A model generated the notes under the pieces. That model had not been told where the DNA came from, made no database searches, and saw only the letters and a program-made list of their open reading frames with translations. The position numbers and the translations under genes are program-made. This document shows, in pieces, positions 7,582 through 15,134 of a stretch of DNA of 19,089 nt; position 1 is the stretch's first letter; each line of letters opens with the position of its first letter. Source of the DNA: Rhodoferax sp. (GTDB taxonomy: Bacteria > Pseudomonadota > Gammaproteobacteria > Burkholderiales > Burkholderiaceae_C); contig JAIFMA010000090.1 of assembly GCA_020048795.1 (NCBI GenBank), forward strand, positions 1 through 19,089, read 5' to 3'.

Positions 7582-7613
7582 AAAAAGTATTGGGTGACCG
7601 GAAGGTCACCCAA
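7582..7613 (-). terminator. Rho-independent-type terminator after ccoP
   Basis: Perfect 9-bp stem TGGGTGACC (7591-7599) / GGTCACCCA (7604-7612), extendable by one T-A pair, closes on a four-base loop. In the minus-strand RNA the loop is UUCC and the stem is followed by AUAC and then five U residues (complement of 7582-7586). It lies 57 nt beyond the ccoP stop and probably ends or attenuates the ccoNOQP transcript before the FixH-like gene. The plus-strand orientation lacks a T-run. Confidence 0.8.
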
Positions 7614-7669
7614 ATATACATTTCAGCGACTGTTAACCAGCACCTTCAGGCGATGGTTAAACGCCAGCA

Positions 7670-8569
7670 TCATTTATTGGACAAGCCCCAGATATACGAA
7701 ACCAGCACATGCAACTGACCTTTGGTCAACAACTGCCCCTGGGGCGGCATCACATTAACCATACCATTGTTGATGCGTTCGATGATGGCCTTTTCGCCAA
7801 AACCATGCAGCCAAATGTTGTCCGTCAGATTAGGTGCACCAACTGCTTGCATACCCTTGCCGTCCGGACCGTGGCAGGCCGCGCATACCGCAAACTTTTC
7901 CTTACCCAAAGCCGCTTTGGTTGAGTCATGTGGACTACCCGACAGACTCAACACATACTGCGCAACATTTTTGACATCATCAGCACTGCCTACTGCTGCG
8001 GCCATAGGTGGCATATTGCCCGCCCGACCCACGGTGATGGTCTCCTGAATCTTCTCCGGGGTACCACCATACAACCAATCCTTGTCTGTCAAGTTCGGGA
8101 AACCCTTGTTACCGCGAGCATCCGACGCATGGCACACAGCACAATTGTTGCTGTACAGACGCTCGCCAATCGCCATCGCCTGGGTATCCTTCGCGATTTC
8201 CTCTGGCTTCATGCTCAAGAACTTGGCGTAAATCGGGGCAATCTCTTTATCACCCTTTTCAACCTCAGCCTTGTGCAAACCTCGCGAAGTCCATCCTAAT
8301 TGACCAGGATAGGTGCCCAAGCCAGGATACAACACCAAATACACAAGTGCGAAGATGATCGTTAAAACAAACATATAACTCCACCACCGAGGTAGCGGAT
8401 TGTTCATTTCACGCAGGTCACCGTCCCAAACGTGACCGGTCGTGTTGTCACCTGCCGTCATTGCATGCGTTTTGCCGGTGAGTATCAACAACACCCAGCA
8501 TGCAACGATGCTGACAAAGACGATACCACCCACGTAGTACGCCCAAAAATCGCTCGTGAAATCACTCAT
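7670..8569 (-). CDS. ccoP: cbb3-type cytochrome c oxidase diheme subunit III (CcoP)
   Basis: A 299-residue membrane-anchored diheme cytochrome c that passes electrons from soluble donors to CcoO and CcoN. Two hydrophobic helices (about 11-30 and 64-83) flank the family motif GDLREMNNPLPRWW (50-63). The periplasmic part has two c-type heme sites, CAVCH at 143-147 and CAACH at 229-233. Each is followed by a putative axial Met region (AGNMPPM, NVMPPQG). AAGGA precedes the ATG at 8569 at good spacing, 24 nt after ccoQ. It is the last gene of the ccoNOQP set; a strong hairpin follows. Confidence 0.97.
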   Translation of the reverse strand: MSDFTSDFWAYYVGGIVFVSIVACWVLLILTGKTHAMTAGDNTTGHVWDGDLREMNNPLPRWWSYMFVLTIIFALVYLVLYPGLGTYPGQLGWTSRGLHKAEVEKGDKEIAPIYAKFLSMKPEEIAKDTQAMAIGERLYSNNCAVCHASDARGNKGFPNLTDKDWLYGGTPEKIQETITVGRAGNMPPMAAAVGSADDVKNVAQYVLSLSGSPHDSTKAALGKEKFAVCAACHGPDGKGMQAVGAPNLTDNIWLHGFGEKAIIERINNGMVNVMPPQGQLLTKGQLHVLVSYIWGLSNK

Positions 8570-8593
8570 TTTTGTTCCTTATCACTATTTAGA

Positions 8594-8743
8594 TCAATCC
8601 TGATCGAGAGGCAATTTGCCTGCCTCTTCGAAGCCAGCAGCATTTTTGCTAGAGTAAGCCCAGACTATGAGTCCAATAAAAGTCACCAGGCCCAATACTG
8701 TGATGATCGAGCGACCAGTGTTGATATCAAAGTCCATAACCAT
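8594..8743 (-). CDS. ccoQ: cbb3-type oxidase small subunit CcoQ
   Basis: A 49-residue single-helix protein read on the minus strand between ccoO and ccoP. It starts MVMDFDINTGRSI. A hydrophobic helix (ITVLGLVTFIGLIVWAY, about residues 14-30) and a charged tail (FEEAGKLPLDQD) follow. The YS(S/K)...F.EA..LP.D ending is typical of CcoQ, which stabilises the CcoP-CcoNO core. A strong ribosome site (AAGGGGG) lies just upstream of the ATG at 8743, 7 nt after the ccoO stop. The in-frame ATG at 8737 is an alternative start (47 aa). Position and size support the call. Confidence 0.93.
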   Translation of the reverse strand: MVMDFDINTGRSIITVLGLVTFIGLIVWAYSSKNAAGFEEAGKLPLDQD

Positions 8744-8750
8744 TTCCCCC

Positions 8751-9377
8751 TTACTTCACCAAGGTGCCAAGACCCTGCAAATAAGCGACAACGGCTTCCA
8801 TCTCGGTTTTACCCTTGACTGCCTCTGTAGCACCAGCGATGTCTGCATCTGTATAAGGAACACCAACTTTACGCAGCGCCTTCATGTGTGAAGGCAGACT
8901 GGCTCCATCGACCGGTGCCTTCATCAACCAAGGATAGGCGGGCATGATGGATTCAGGAACCAGGTCACGCGGATTGTTCAGGTGCGTAATTTGCCATTGG
9001 TCACTGTACTTACCACCGATACGATGCAGGTCAGGACCCGTGCGTTTGCTTCCCCACTGGAACGGATGGTCATAAACAAACTCGCTGGCAAGTGAATAAT
9101 GTCCATAACGCAGCGTTTCGGCGCGGAACGGGCGAATCATTTGCGAGTGGCAGTTGTAGCAACCTTCGCGCTGATAGATGTCCCGACCCGCCAGGCGCAG
9201 CGCATCGTAAGGCATTAGACCGGCCACAGGCTGCGTGGTCGACTTTTGAAAGAACAGTGGAACGATCTCAAGCAACCCGCCGATCGAAAGGACGATCAGC
9301 ATCAACACGATCATCAGTCCATTGTTGGACTCGATGTTGCCGTGAGAAAAACCGGTATGTGTGCTGTGATTAGACAT
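8751..9377 (-). CDS. ccoO: cbb3-type cytochrome c oxidase monoheme subunit II (CcoO)
   Basis: A 208-residue membrane-anchored monoheme cytochrome c that hands electrons from CcoP to CcoN. One N-terminal helix (about 20-43, LMIVLMLIVLSIGGLLEIVP) anchors it. The heme site is CYNCH at 73-77 in REGCYNCHSQMIRPFRAETLR, invariant in CcoO. PFQWGSKRTGPDLHRIGGKYS and the C-terminal segment PDSE-like MPAYPWL with its axial Met region are also typical. AAGGAT overlaps the ccoN stop codon 10 nt upstream of the ATG at 9377, so the two are probably translationally coupled. Confidence 0.97.
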   Translation of the reverse strand: MSNHSTHTGFSHGNIESNNGLMIVLMLIVLSIGGLLEIVPLFFQKSTTQPVAGLMPYDALRLAGRDIYQREGCYNCHSQMIRPFRAETLRYGHYSLASEFVYDHPFQWGSKRTGPDLHRIGGKYSDQWQITHLNNPRDLVPESIMPAYPWLMKAPVDGASLPSHMKALRKVGVPYTDADIAGATEAVKGKTEMEAVVAYLQGLGTLVK

Positions 9378-9387
9378 TTATAAATCC

Positions 9388-10833
9388 TTAAGCGTGCGCT
9401 GCAGTCACAGCCGGAATATTTACAGTCACCGACTGGCCACGCGTCGCAGTCATGAGGGTGTTCCAAAGCATGATGATCATGCCGCCGAGGTACAACAAAC
9501 CACCAGCCAAACGCAGCACATAAAACGGATAGCTGGCTTTGACTGACTCAACAAATGTGTAGGTCAGGGTGCCATCAGCATTGATGGACCTCCACATCAG
9601 ACCTTGCATCACGCCAGCGATCCAAAGTGCAGCGATATACAACACGATGCCGATCGTGGCCGTATAAAAATGCACCTCTACGGCCTTCATGCTGTACATC
9701 TGTTTTTGACCAAAAAGCCGAGGAATCAGGTAATACATCGAGCCCATGGTGACCAGACCCACCCAACCCAAGGCACCAGAGTGAACGTGGCCAACAGTCC
9801 AGTCGGTGTAGTGCGACAAGGCGTTTACGGTCTTGATGGACATCATCGGGCCTTCGAAGGTCGACATGCCGTAAAAGGACAACGACACAATCAGGAAGCG
9901 CAGGATCGGGTCGTCGCGCAGTTTGTGCCAAGCGCCAGACAGCGTCATGATGCCGTTGATCATGCCACCCCAGCTGGGTGCCAACAAAATCAGCGAAAAC
10001 ACCATACCCACAGACTGCGTCCAGTCGGGCAAAGCGGTGTAGTGCAAGTGGTGCGGACCCGCCCACATGTAAGTGAAGATCAAAGCCCAGAAGTGAACGA
10101 TCGACAGGCGATAAGAATACACCGGGCGGCCAGCTTGCTTGGGGATGAAGTAGTACATCATGCCCAGGAATGCGGCGGTCAGGAAGAAGCCCACAGCATT
10201 GTGGCCGTACCACCACTGCACCATGGCATCTTGGACACCAGCATAAGCCGAGTAAGACTTCATGCTGTCCATGCCCACCGGGATTTCGGCACTATTGACG
10301 ATGTGCAGCAGGGCAATCGCCAGGATGTAGGCACCAAAAAACCAATTCGCAACGTAAATATGTTTGACTTTGCGCGTTCCCACGGTTCCAAAAAACACAA
10401 TCGCGTAACATACCCAAATAACCGTGATGAGCAAGTCAATTGGCCACTCGAGCTCAGCATATTCCTTGCCAGAGGTATAACCCAAAGGCAACGTGACGGC
10501 AGCCAGCACAATCACCAACTGCCAGGCCCAGAACGTGAACGTTGCCAAACCTTCAGCGAAAAGTCGAACCTGGCAAGTTCGCTGCACAACGTAATACGAT
10601 GCCGCGAACAAACCACAACCACCAAAGGCAAAAATCACCGCATTGGTATGCAGTGGCCGCAATCGACCGAAGGACAAGAACGATATCCCCAGATTGAGCT
10701 CTGGCCAGGCGAGTTGGGCAGCGATGATCACGCCAACCAGCATACCGACCACACCCCAAACCACGGTCATGATGGCAAACTGCCGAACGACTTTGTCGCT
10801 GTAGGTAGTTGCCTGCGAATTTAAAAATGCCAT
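9388..10833 (-). CDS. ccoN: cbb3-type cytochrome c oxidase catalytic subunit I (CcoN)
   Basis: A 481-residue, about twelve-helix heme-copper oxidase subunit that reduces oxygen to water at a high-affinity b3/CuB site and pumps protons. RPLHTNAVIFAFGG supplies a low-spin heme b histidine. QWWYGHNAVGFFLT gives a CuB histidine. YSYRLSIVHFW carries the tyrosine proposed to cross-link to a CuB histidine in cbb3 enzymes. GPHHLHYTALPDW gives the other CuB histidines. HYTDWTVGHVHSGALGW supplies the heme b3 and b histidines. The ATG at 10833 is preferred over a GTG at 10839 because AGAGGTG sits 5 nt before the ATG. An FNR-type site lies 58-71 nt upstream. It is the first gene of ccoNOQP. Confidence 0.98.
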   Translation of the reverse strand: MAFLNSQATTYSDKVVRQFAIMTVVWGVVGMLVGVIIAAQLAWPELNLGISFLSFGRLRPLHTNAVIFAFGGCGLFAASYYVVQRTCQVRLFAEGLATFTFWAWQLVIVLAAVTLPLGYTSGKEYAELEWPIDLLITVIWVCYAIVFFGTVGTRKVKHIYVANWFFGAYILAIALLHIVNSAEIPVGMDSMKSYSAYAGVQDAMVQWWYGHNAVGFFLTAAFLGMMYYFIPKQAGRPVYSYRLSIVHFWALIFTYMWAGPHHLHYTALPDWTQSVGMVFSLILLAPSWGGMINGIMTLSGAWHKLRDDPILRFLIVSLSFYGMSTFEGPMMSIKTVNALSHYTDWTVGHVHSGALGWVGLVTMGSMYYLIPRLFGQKQMYSMKAVEVHFYTATIGIVLYIAALWIAGVMQGLMWRSINADGTLTYTFVESVKASYPFYVLRLAGGLLYLGGMIIMLWNTLMTATRGQSVTVNIPAVTAAHA

Positions 10834-10890
10834 GTTCACCTCTTCTCAGTTAGTCTGCGCGGAGTTTCCGTTATCCAATATCAGCCTCAT

Positions 10891-10904
10891 TTGATATAAA
10901 TCAA
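10891..10904 (-). promoter_or_regulatory. Perfect FNR box in the ccoN promoter
   Basis: TTGATATAAATCAA is a perfect TTGAT-N4-ATCAA palindrome, centred 64 nt before the ccoN ATG at 10833. If it acts at -41.5, transcription would start near 10856, leaving a 23-nt leader with the AGAGG ribosome site. The -10 region at that spacing (GAAACT, 10863-10868) is weak, as is common at activator-dependent promoters. The site is seen directly; Fnr control is inferred from the neighbouring fnr gene. Confidence 0.88.
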
Positions 10905-10923
10905 ATCGCCACAAAATTTGTTG

Positions 10924-11058
10924 TCAATCCTTAAGAATTCTTTCCCCCTCCTGGTCAATGTCGTCAAATTGACCACGGTAGATGGCCCACCAAACGCCGC
11001 CGATGATAAAAAACACCAGTACCACCGACAGTGGCACCAGTAAATAAAGCACTTCCAT
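10924..11058 (-). CDS. ccoS: cbb3 oxidase maturation protein CcoS
   Basis: A 44-residue small membrane protein read on the minus strand from the ATG at 11058. It has a single helix (LLVPLSVVLVFFIIGGVWW, about 6-24), then the typical WWAIYRGQFDDID box and a short acidic tail ending RILKD. CcoS is needed for proper cofactor insertion into cbb3 oxidase and is usually encoded with CcoI. Its start overlaps the ccoI stop by one base (TGATG), indicating translational coupling. Its stop lies 91 nt upstream of the ccoN ATG; the FNR box lies between them. Confidence 0.93.
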   Translation of the reverse strand: MEVLYLLVPLSVVLVFFIIGGVWWAIYRGQFDDIDQEGERILKD

Positions 11059-13418
11059 CAGACTCCCTCTGCCGGTTGCGGATCACGAGACAAGCGTAGC
11101 GCGTTGAGAACAACCAGCAAAGAACTGCTTGCCATGCCTATACCAGCTAACCAGGCAGGCAACATTCCGGCGATCGCCAAAGGCACACAAATGGTATTGT
11201 AAATAGCGGCCCACCACAAATTCTGACGCACAACTTTCAGGGTTCGACGCGCCAATTCAACGGCCGCCGACACGTCAGTCAGGCGATTGCCGGCCATCAG
11301 AAAGTCCGCTTTTGCCTGCGCCAGTGGCACCGCCTGACCAAACGCAAAGGACACATGGGCACCAGCCAGGACCGGGCCATCGTTCAAGCCGTCCCCCACC
11401 ATGGCGACCTTATGTCCCTGCAACTGGGCATCGCGCAAGAAATCGAGTTTGTCCTGCGGAGAACACTTTCCCTGAAAATTGGCAATGCCCACCTTGTTGG
11501 CTACCCGCATGGCTGCATCACTGGCATCGCCCGACAGCAGACGAACCACAATGCCGGATTTGGACAAATCAGCCACCGTGGTCGCTGCATCTGGACGAAT
11601 ATCCTCCTGCAGCCCAAACGTTGCCAACCACCCCTGAGCGTCACTCACATAAACCTGCAAATCATCAGACTTGACTTGAGGCACACGGCAAAACTCGGCT
11701 GACCCCAAGCGCAATTCGATGGCCGTCCCGGTCTGCAGGGCGGCGAACACATCGCCACTCAAGCCGAGGCCCGGATGTTCTGTCAGATTTTTCGCAGTCC
11801 AGACAGTGGCATCTTCCGCCTGTGCATCGGCCGCCAGCAATGCCCGAGACACCGGATGCAGCGAATGCCGGGCCATTGCCGCAGCCATGGCCAGCCCCTG
11901 ACGCGGGTCAACACCGTCCCTCACTGCCATTTGACTCAGCACCATGGCATCGCGGGTGAGCGTGCCGGTTTTGTCAAAAATCACCGTATCCACGGCTGCC
12001 AGCGCTTCAAACGCATCCAGCCGCCGCACCAGCACACCTCGCCTTGCCAACGCACCGGCCGCGGACAACATGGCAGCGGGTGTCGCCAGCGACAACGCAC
12101 AAGGACAAGTCACCACCAGCACCGATACAGCCACCATCAGGGCGCGCTCCGGGTCGGTCTGCCACCAAAAAGCACATGCCAGGCCCGCCGCAACCAGCAC
12201 ACCCAATAAAAAGGGCTTGGCAATGGTGTCCGCCAACCGGGCCAAATGCGGTTTCGTCGTCGAAGCACTTTCCATCAAACTGACAATCTGGGCAAATCGG
12301 GTCTTGTCGCCAACCTGGTCCACCCGCACCCGCACCACGGCAGCCAGGTTGTGGCTACCCGAAATCACTTCGCTTCCGACCCCGCGCAGAACTGGCCGAG
12401 ACTCTCCGGTCAACAGCGACTCATCAACCGAGGTCTCGCCCTGCAAAAGCACCCCATCGGCCGGGAACGCCTCGCCTGGCAAGACACGAATCACATCGCC
12501 CACTTGCAGGCGTCTGACCGGCACGCGCTCATACTGGCCATCAGCCATTTCCCGCTCAACGCTGTCAGGCAAACGGTTCATCAGCGCTTCCAAGGCACCG
12601 GCGGTCTTGTCTCGCAAGCGCAGTTCAAACCAGCGCCCGGCCAGTAAAAAGAACACAAACATGGTCAGGGAATCAAAGTACACCTCGCGTCCAAAAATAC
12701 CGGCGGGATCAAAGGTGCCAGCAGTACTGACTGCGAAAGTAATAAACATACCCAGCGCGACCGGTAGATCCATACTGATCTGGCGGTGCAAGATGTCGCG
12801 CCAGGCATTCACGAAAAAAGGCGCACAAGAGAAAAAAATCACCGGCAGAGTCAAAACCCATGAGGCCCAGCGCAACAGTTGCTCCATTTCTGCTGTCAAA
12901 TCTCCGGCTTTGGCTACATAGGCCGGATAGGCATACATCATGACCTGCATCATGCAAAGTCCGGCCACCATCATCCGCCACAACGCCTTGCGCGCCTCGA
13001 CTTTGCGACGCTCCCGCGCAAAGGCATCGTTGGCCGGCACGGCCCGGTAGCCCGACTGACGCACCGCCTGCATCCATTTCGACGGCGAAACTGCCTGGGC
13101 TGCCCACACGATGCGAGCACGTTGACTGCCGGCGCTGACCTCAGCCGACACGACCCCAGGAACACCCTGCAATGCATCTTCTACCGTCAACGCACAGGCG
13201 GCGCAGTGCATACCCTCAATCAGCACATTGGATTCCCAACAACCTGTATGGGTGGGATCTGGTCGGCTGAAAACCGACCACTCCTGTTCATCATCAAGCA
13301 AAGCCTCGGCCACAGCCACCTGATCCTGCCCGGTCAGCATCGCATCCGAGGACTGCTGCGGACTGACTGGGAAGCGAGAGGCGTTGGATTGAAGCATGGG
13401 GGCAAGGGTATCCGACAT
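11058..13418 (-). CDS. ccoI: Copper-transporting P1B-type ATPase CcoI (FixI) for cbb3 oxidase assembly
   Basis: A 786-residue membrane ATPase that exports copper for insertion into CcoN. An N-terminal heavy-metal-associated domain carries GMHCAAC (C72, C75). About eight hydrophobic segments follow. The channel motif is TCPCALSLATPAAM (C438, C440), and the phosphorylation motif DKTGT has D482. Later come an HP motif (SLHPVSRALL) and the hinge GDGLNDGPVLAGA. The serine-rich CPCALSLATP version, the long N-terminal extension and the neighbouring ccoS favour CcoI over a housekeeping CopA. The first ATG (13418) has only a weak ribosome site, and the FNR-type site ends 15 nt before it, so a later start such as the ATG at 13340 (residue 27) is possible. 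The HMA domain is intact in either case. Confidence 0.94.
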   Translation of the reverse strand: MSDTLAPMLQSNASRFPVSPQQSSDAMLTGQDQVAVAEALLDDEQEWSVFSRPDPTHTGCWESNVLIEGMHCAACALTVEDALQGVPGVVSAEVSAGSQRARIVWAAQAVSPSKWMQAVRQSGYRAVPANDAFARERRKVEARKALWRMMVAGLCMMQVMMYAYPAYVAKAGDLTAEMEQLLRWASWVLTLPVIFFSCAPFFVNAWRDILHRQISMDLPVALGMFITFAVSTAGTFDPAGIFGREVYFDSLTMFVFFLLAGRWFELRLRDKTAGALEALMNRLPDSVEREMADGQYERVPVRRLQVGDVIRVLPGEAFPADGVLLQGETSVDESLLTGESRPVLRGVGSEVISGSHNLAAVVRVRVDQVGDKTRFAQIVSLMESASTTKPHLARLADTIAKPFLLGVLVAAGLACAFWWQTDPERALMVAVSVLVVTCPCALSLATPAAMLSAAGALARRGVLVRRLDAFEALAAVDTVIFDKTGTLTRDAMVLSQMAVRDGVDPRQGLAMAAAMARHSLHPVSRALLAADAQAEDATVWTAKNLTEHPGLGLSGDVFAALQTGTAIELRLGSAEFCRVPQVKSDDLQVYVSDAQGWLATFGLQEDIRPDAATTVADLSKSGIVVRLLSGDASDAAMRVANKVGIANFQGKCSPQDKLDFLRDAQLQGHKVAMVGDGLNDGPVLAGAHVSFAFGQAVPLAQAKADFLMAGNRLTDVSAAVELARRTLKVVRQNLWWAAIYNTICVPLAIAGMLPAWLAGIGMASSSLLVVLNALRLSRDPQPAEGV

Positions 13419-13432
13419 CGACTTGTCATTAC

Positions 13433-13473
13433 CTGATACAAATCAAGACCCGATGCAAGTGTAGGCGTATGCT
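13433..13473 (+). promoter_or_regulatory. FNR-type site and predicted usp promoter between ccoI and usp
   Basis: CTGATACAAATCAA (13433-13446) matches the FNR consensus at 9 of 10 half-site bases. A -10-like TATGCT lies at 13468-13473, 31 nt from the site centre, close to class II spacing for the plus strand. The start point would be near 13480, about 22 nt before the usp ATG. For ccoI the site is too close to the first ATG for ordinary class II activation. Confidence 0.72.
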
Positions 13474-13502
13474 GTAGCTTTCATGAATGAGGAGATGCCA
13501 GC

Positions 13503-13946
13503 ATGTATGAAAAGATTCTTGTCGCAACCGACGGTTCTGTCTTGTCCAAAAAGGCAGTCAGCAGCGCCATCGCATTGGCCGCATTGACAGGAGCCAGCCT
13601 GTTTGCCATCAAAGTGGTGCCGCGTTATCCCCAAAGTTATTTTGAAGGCGGGTTGGCCCTGCAGGCGACTGAAGTTGGGCGGATCGAGAAACAATGGGCC
13701 GATGAAGGACAGGCCGTTGTGGAGGAAGTCAAGAAGGAGGCTGAACTCCAGGGTGTCAAGACCCGTGCCTTGACCGTCAAGTCAGATGTGGTGTCAGATG
13801 CCATCATTTCGGCGGCCAAGAAAAACAAGTGCGATCTGATTGTGATGGCTTCACATGGCCGCAAGGGGGTCAAACGCCTGTTGCTCGGTAGCGAAACCCA
13901 TCAGGTACTGACGCACTCTCACATTCCGGTCTTGGTTCTAAGATAA
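13503..13946 (+). CDS. Universal stress protein (UspA family)
   Basis: A 147-residue single-domain cytoplasmic protein. MYEKILVATDGSVLSKKAVSSAIALA opens the alpha/beta fold with the conserved D10 of the nucleotide pocket. The C-terminal half has LIVMASHGRKGVKRLLLGSETHQVLTHSHIPVLVLR. This contains the G-x2-G-x9-G(S/T) signature of the ATP-binding class (GRKG...LLGS), which suggests nucleotide binding. A GAGGAG ribosome site precedes the ATG at 13503. The gene is divergent from ccoI, with an FNR-type site between them. Usp genes under Anr/Fnr control aid survival at low oxygen in other proteobacteria. The precise role here is not known. Confidence 0.94.
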   Translation: MYEKILVATDGSVLSKKAVSSAIALAALTGASLFAIKVVPRYPQSYFEGGLALQATEVGRIEKQWADEGQAVVEEVKKEAELQGVKTRALTVKSDVVSDAIISAAKKNKCDLIVMASHGRKGVKRLLLGSETHQVLTHSHIPVLVLR

Positions 13947-13996
13947 ATCAGGCTGTAGCCCAACATGGATAAGCGCTAGAAGCTACAACTTATGTA
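13947..13996. repeat. Short palindromic element between convergent usp and HD-GYP genes
   Basis: The gap between the two stop codons holds TGTAGC (13954-13959) and GCTACA (13982-13987) as inverted arms around an AGCGCT core (13972-13977). The wording (TAGCTTCTAGCGCTTAT on the minus strand) recalls a short intergenic repeat that I remember as frequent in Comamonadaceae genomes. A partial echo, TTGATAGCTTCTACTG, occurs at 15076-15091 in the next spacer. It may act as a bidirectional transcript end, although no T-run is present. The repeat assignment rests on memory. Confidence 0.4.
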
Positions 13997-15051
13997 GCAC
14001 CTTGGGCATGTCCATCGTCCTGATAGCGCTGGCGTATCTCCATCACACCCTCCCACTTGGAGAAAAAAGCGTCCACACAAAGTGGGTCAAAGTGCGTCCC
14101 CGAGCTAGCTTTAATGTGTTCTGATGCCCGTTCCAGGGTCCAGGCCTTTTTGTAGGGTCGCTCGGAGGTCAGCGCATCAAACACGTCAGCGACGGCGACG
14201 ATACGGCTAAATATCGGGATGTGATGACCAACCAGCCCGCTGGGGTATCCCGATCCGTCAAACTTCTCATGATGATCACGTGCGATTTCAGCACCGGCCT
14301 GCAATGTCTTTGACAGACTCCCTTGAAGAATTTCGTAGCCAAAAATGGCATGTTGTTTCATCACCTCGAACTCTTCCGGTGTCAGACGACCAGGTTTGAG
14401 CAAGATATTGTCGGCGATGCCCACTTTACCTATGTCATGCATGGGGGCCGCCTCAAGTAGCAGTTCCTGGTCGGCCTTGGGCAGATCCAGCGTCCGGGCA
14501 ATCAATTCAGAGTAGTGCGCCATGCGCAGAATATGGGCACCCGTCTCGGGGTCACGGTATTCAGCCGCTTTGGACAGGCGAATCACCGTTTCACGCTCGC
14601 GGCGAACGATCTCGGCGGTGGCTTTCTTGACTTCCTCGGCCAACCAGGCGGCCCGGTCCGCCAACGCTTTGCGGCTGGCACCCAATTGCAGCATATTGTT
14701 GGCCCGAGCCATGAACTCAACCTTGTCCACCGGCTTGGTTAGAAAGTCGCTAGCACCAACATCCAGCGCACGGTAGCGTATCTGCTTTTGGTCATTGGCC
14801 GTGATCATCAGGATGGGCGAGTTCTGCTTTTCGGGCATGGCACGAAGCTGGGTAATAAACTCAATGCCATCCAGACCCGGCATCATGTAATCCACAATCA
14901 GCAAGTCAAAGTCGTGCTCCTTGGCCCATGCCAGACCTTGCAAAGCATCAGCAAAGGTGATGGACTCACTGTTGCCCATGCGCTTGACCAGCGCTTGAAA
15001 CAAGACGAGGTTGATTTCTGCATCGTCAACAATCAAAACTTGATAAGTCAT
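13990..15051 (-). CDS. Response regulator with receiver and HD-GYP phosphodiesterase domains
   Basis: A 353-residue cytoplasmic protein predicted to hydrolyse cyclic-di-GMP under phosphorylation control. The receiver domain (about 4-120) has the acidic pair D9-D10, the phospho-acceptor D54 in LIVDYMMPGLDG and K106 in FLTKP. A helical linker (about 125-160) follows. The HD-GYP domain (about 165-345) has H205-D206 in APMHDIGKVGI, H234, and H260-H261 with DGSGYP (GYP at 268-270), then D289 in VADVFDALTS. All the metal-site and GYP residues I can check are intact, so it should be active. An ATG at 15051 is chosen over an in-frame TTG at 15057. The ribosome site is weak. It follows the hybrid kinase by 83 nt on the same strand and is its likely output partner. 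Confidence 0.95.
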   Translation of the reverse strand: MTYQVLIVDDAEINLVLFQALVKRMGNSESITFADALQGLAWAKEHDFDLLIVDYMMPGLDGIEFITQLRAMPEKQNSPILMITANDQKQIRYRALDVGASDFLTKPVDKVEFMARANNMLQLGASRKALADRAAWLAEEVKKATAEIVRRERETVIRLSKAAEYRDPETGAHILRMAHYSELIARTLDLPKADQELLLEAAPMHDIGKVGIADNILLKPGRLTPEEFEVMKQHAIFGYEILQGSLSKTLQAGAEIARDHHEKFDGSGYPSGLVGHHIPIFSRIVAVADVFDALTSERPYKKAWTLERASEHIKASSGTHFDPLCVDAFFSKWEGVMEIRQRYQDDGHAQGAT

Positions 15052-15134
15052 GGCCAAAAATATTATTGTTCAGTTTGATAGCTTCTACTGAAATGGAGCC
15101 TGATCCACGCACATCAGCCGATCCACTGTAACAC

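Noticed and set aside
8592..8605. GATCA-N4-TGATC palindrome near the end of ccoQ as an FNR site
   Set aside because: The half-sites face the wrong way (ATCA...TGAT rather than TTGAT...ATCAA) and the sequence lies in the 3' end of a coding region.
9604..10824. 406-codon open frame on the plus strand opposite ccoN
   Set aside because: It is antisense to a clearly conserved catalytic subunit, is rich in His/Gln/Arg with no recognisable motif, and mirrors codon bias of the real gene.
13443..13694. 83-codon minus-strand frame overlapping usp
   Set aside because: It is antisense to a conserved Usp with a full nucleotide-binding signature and shows no family features.
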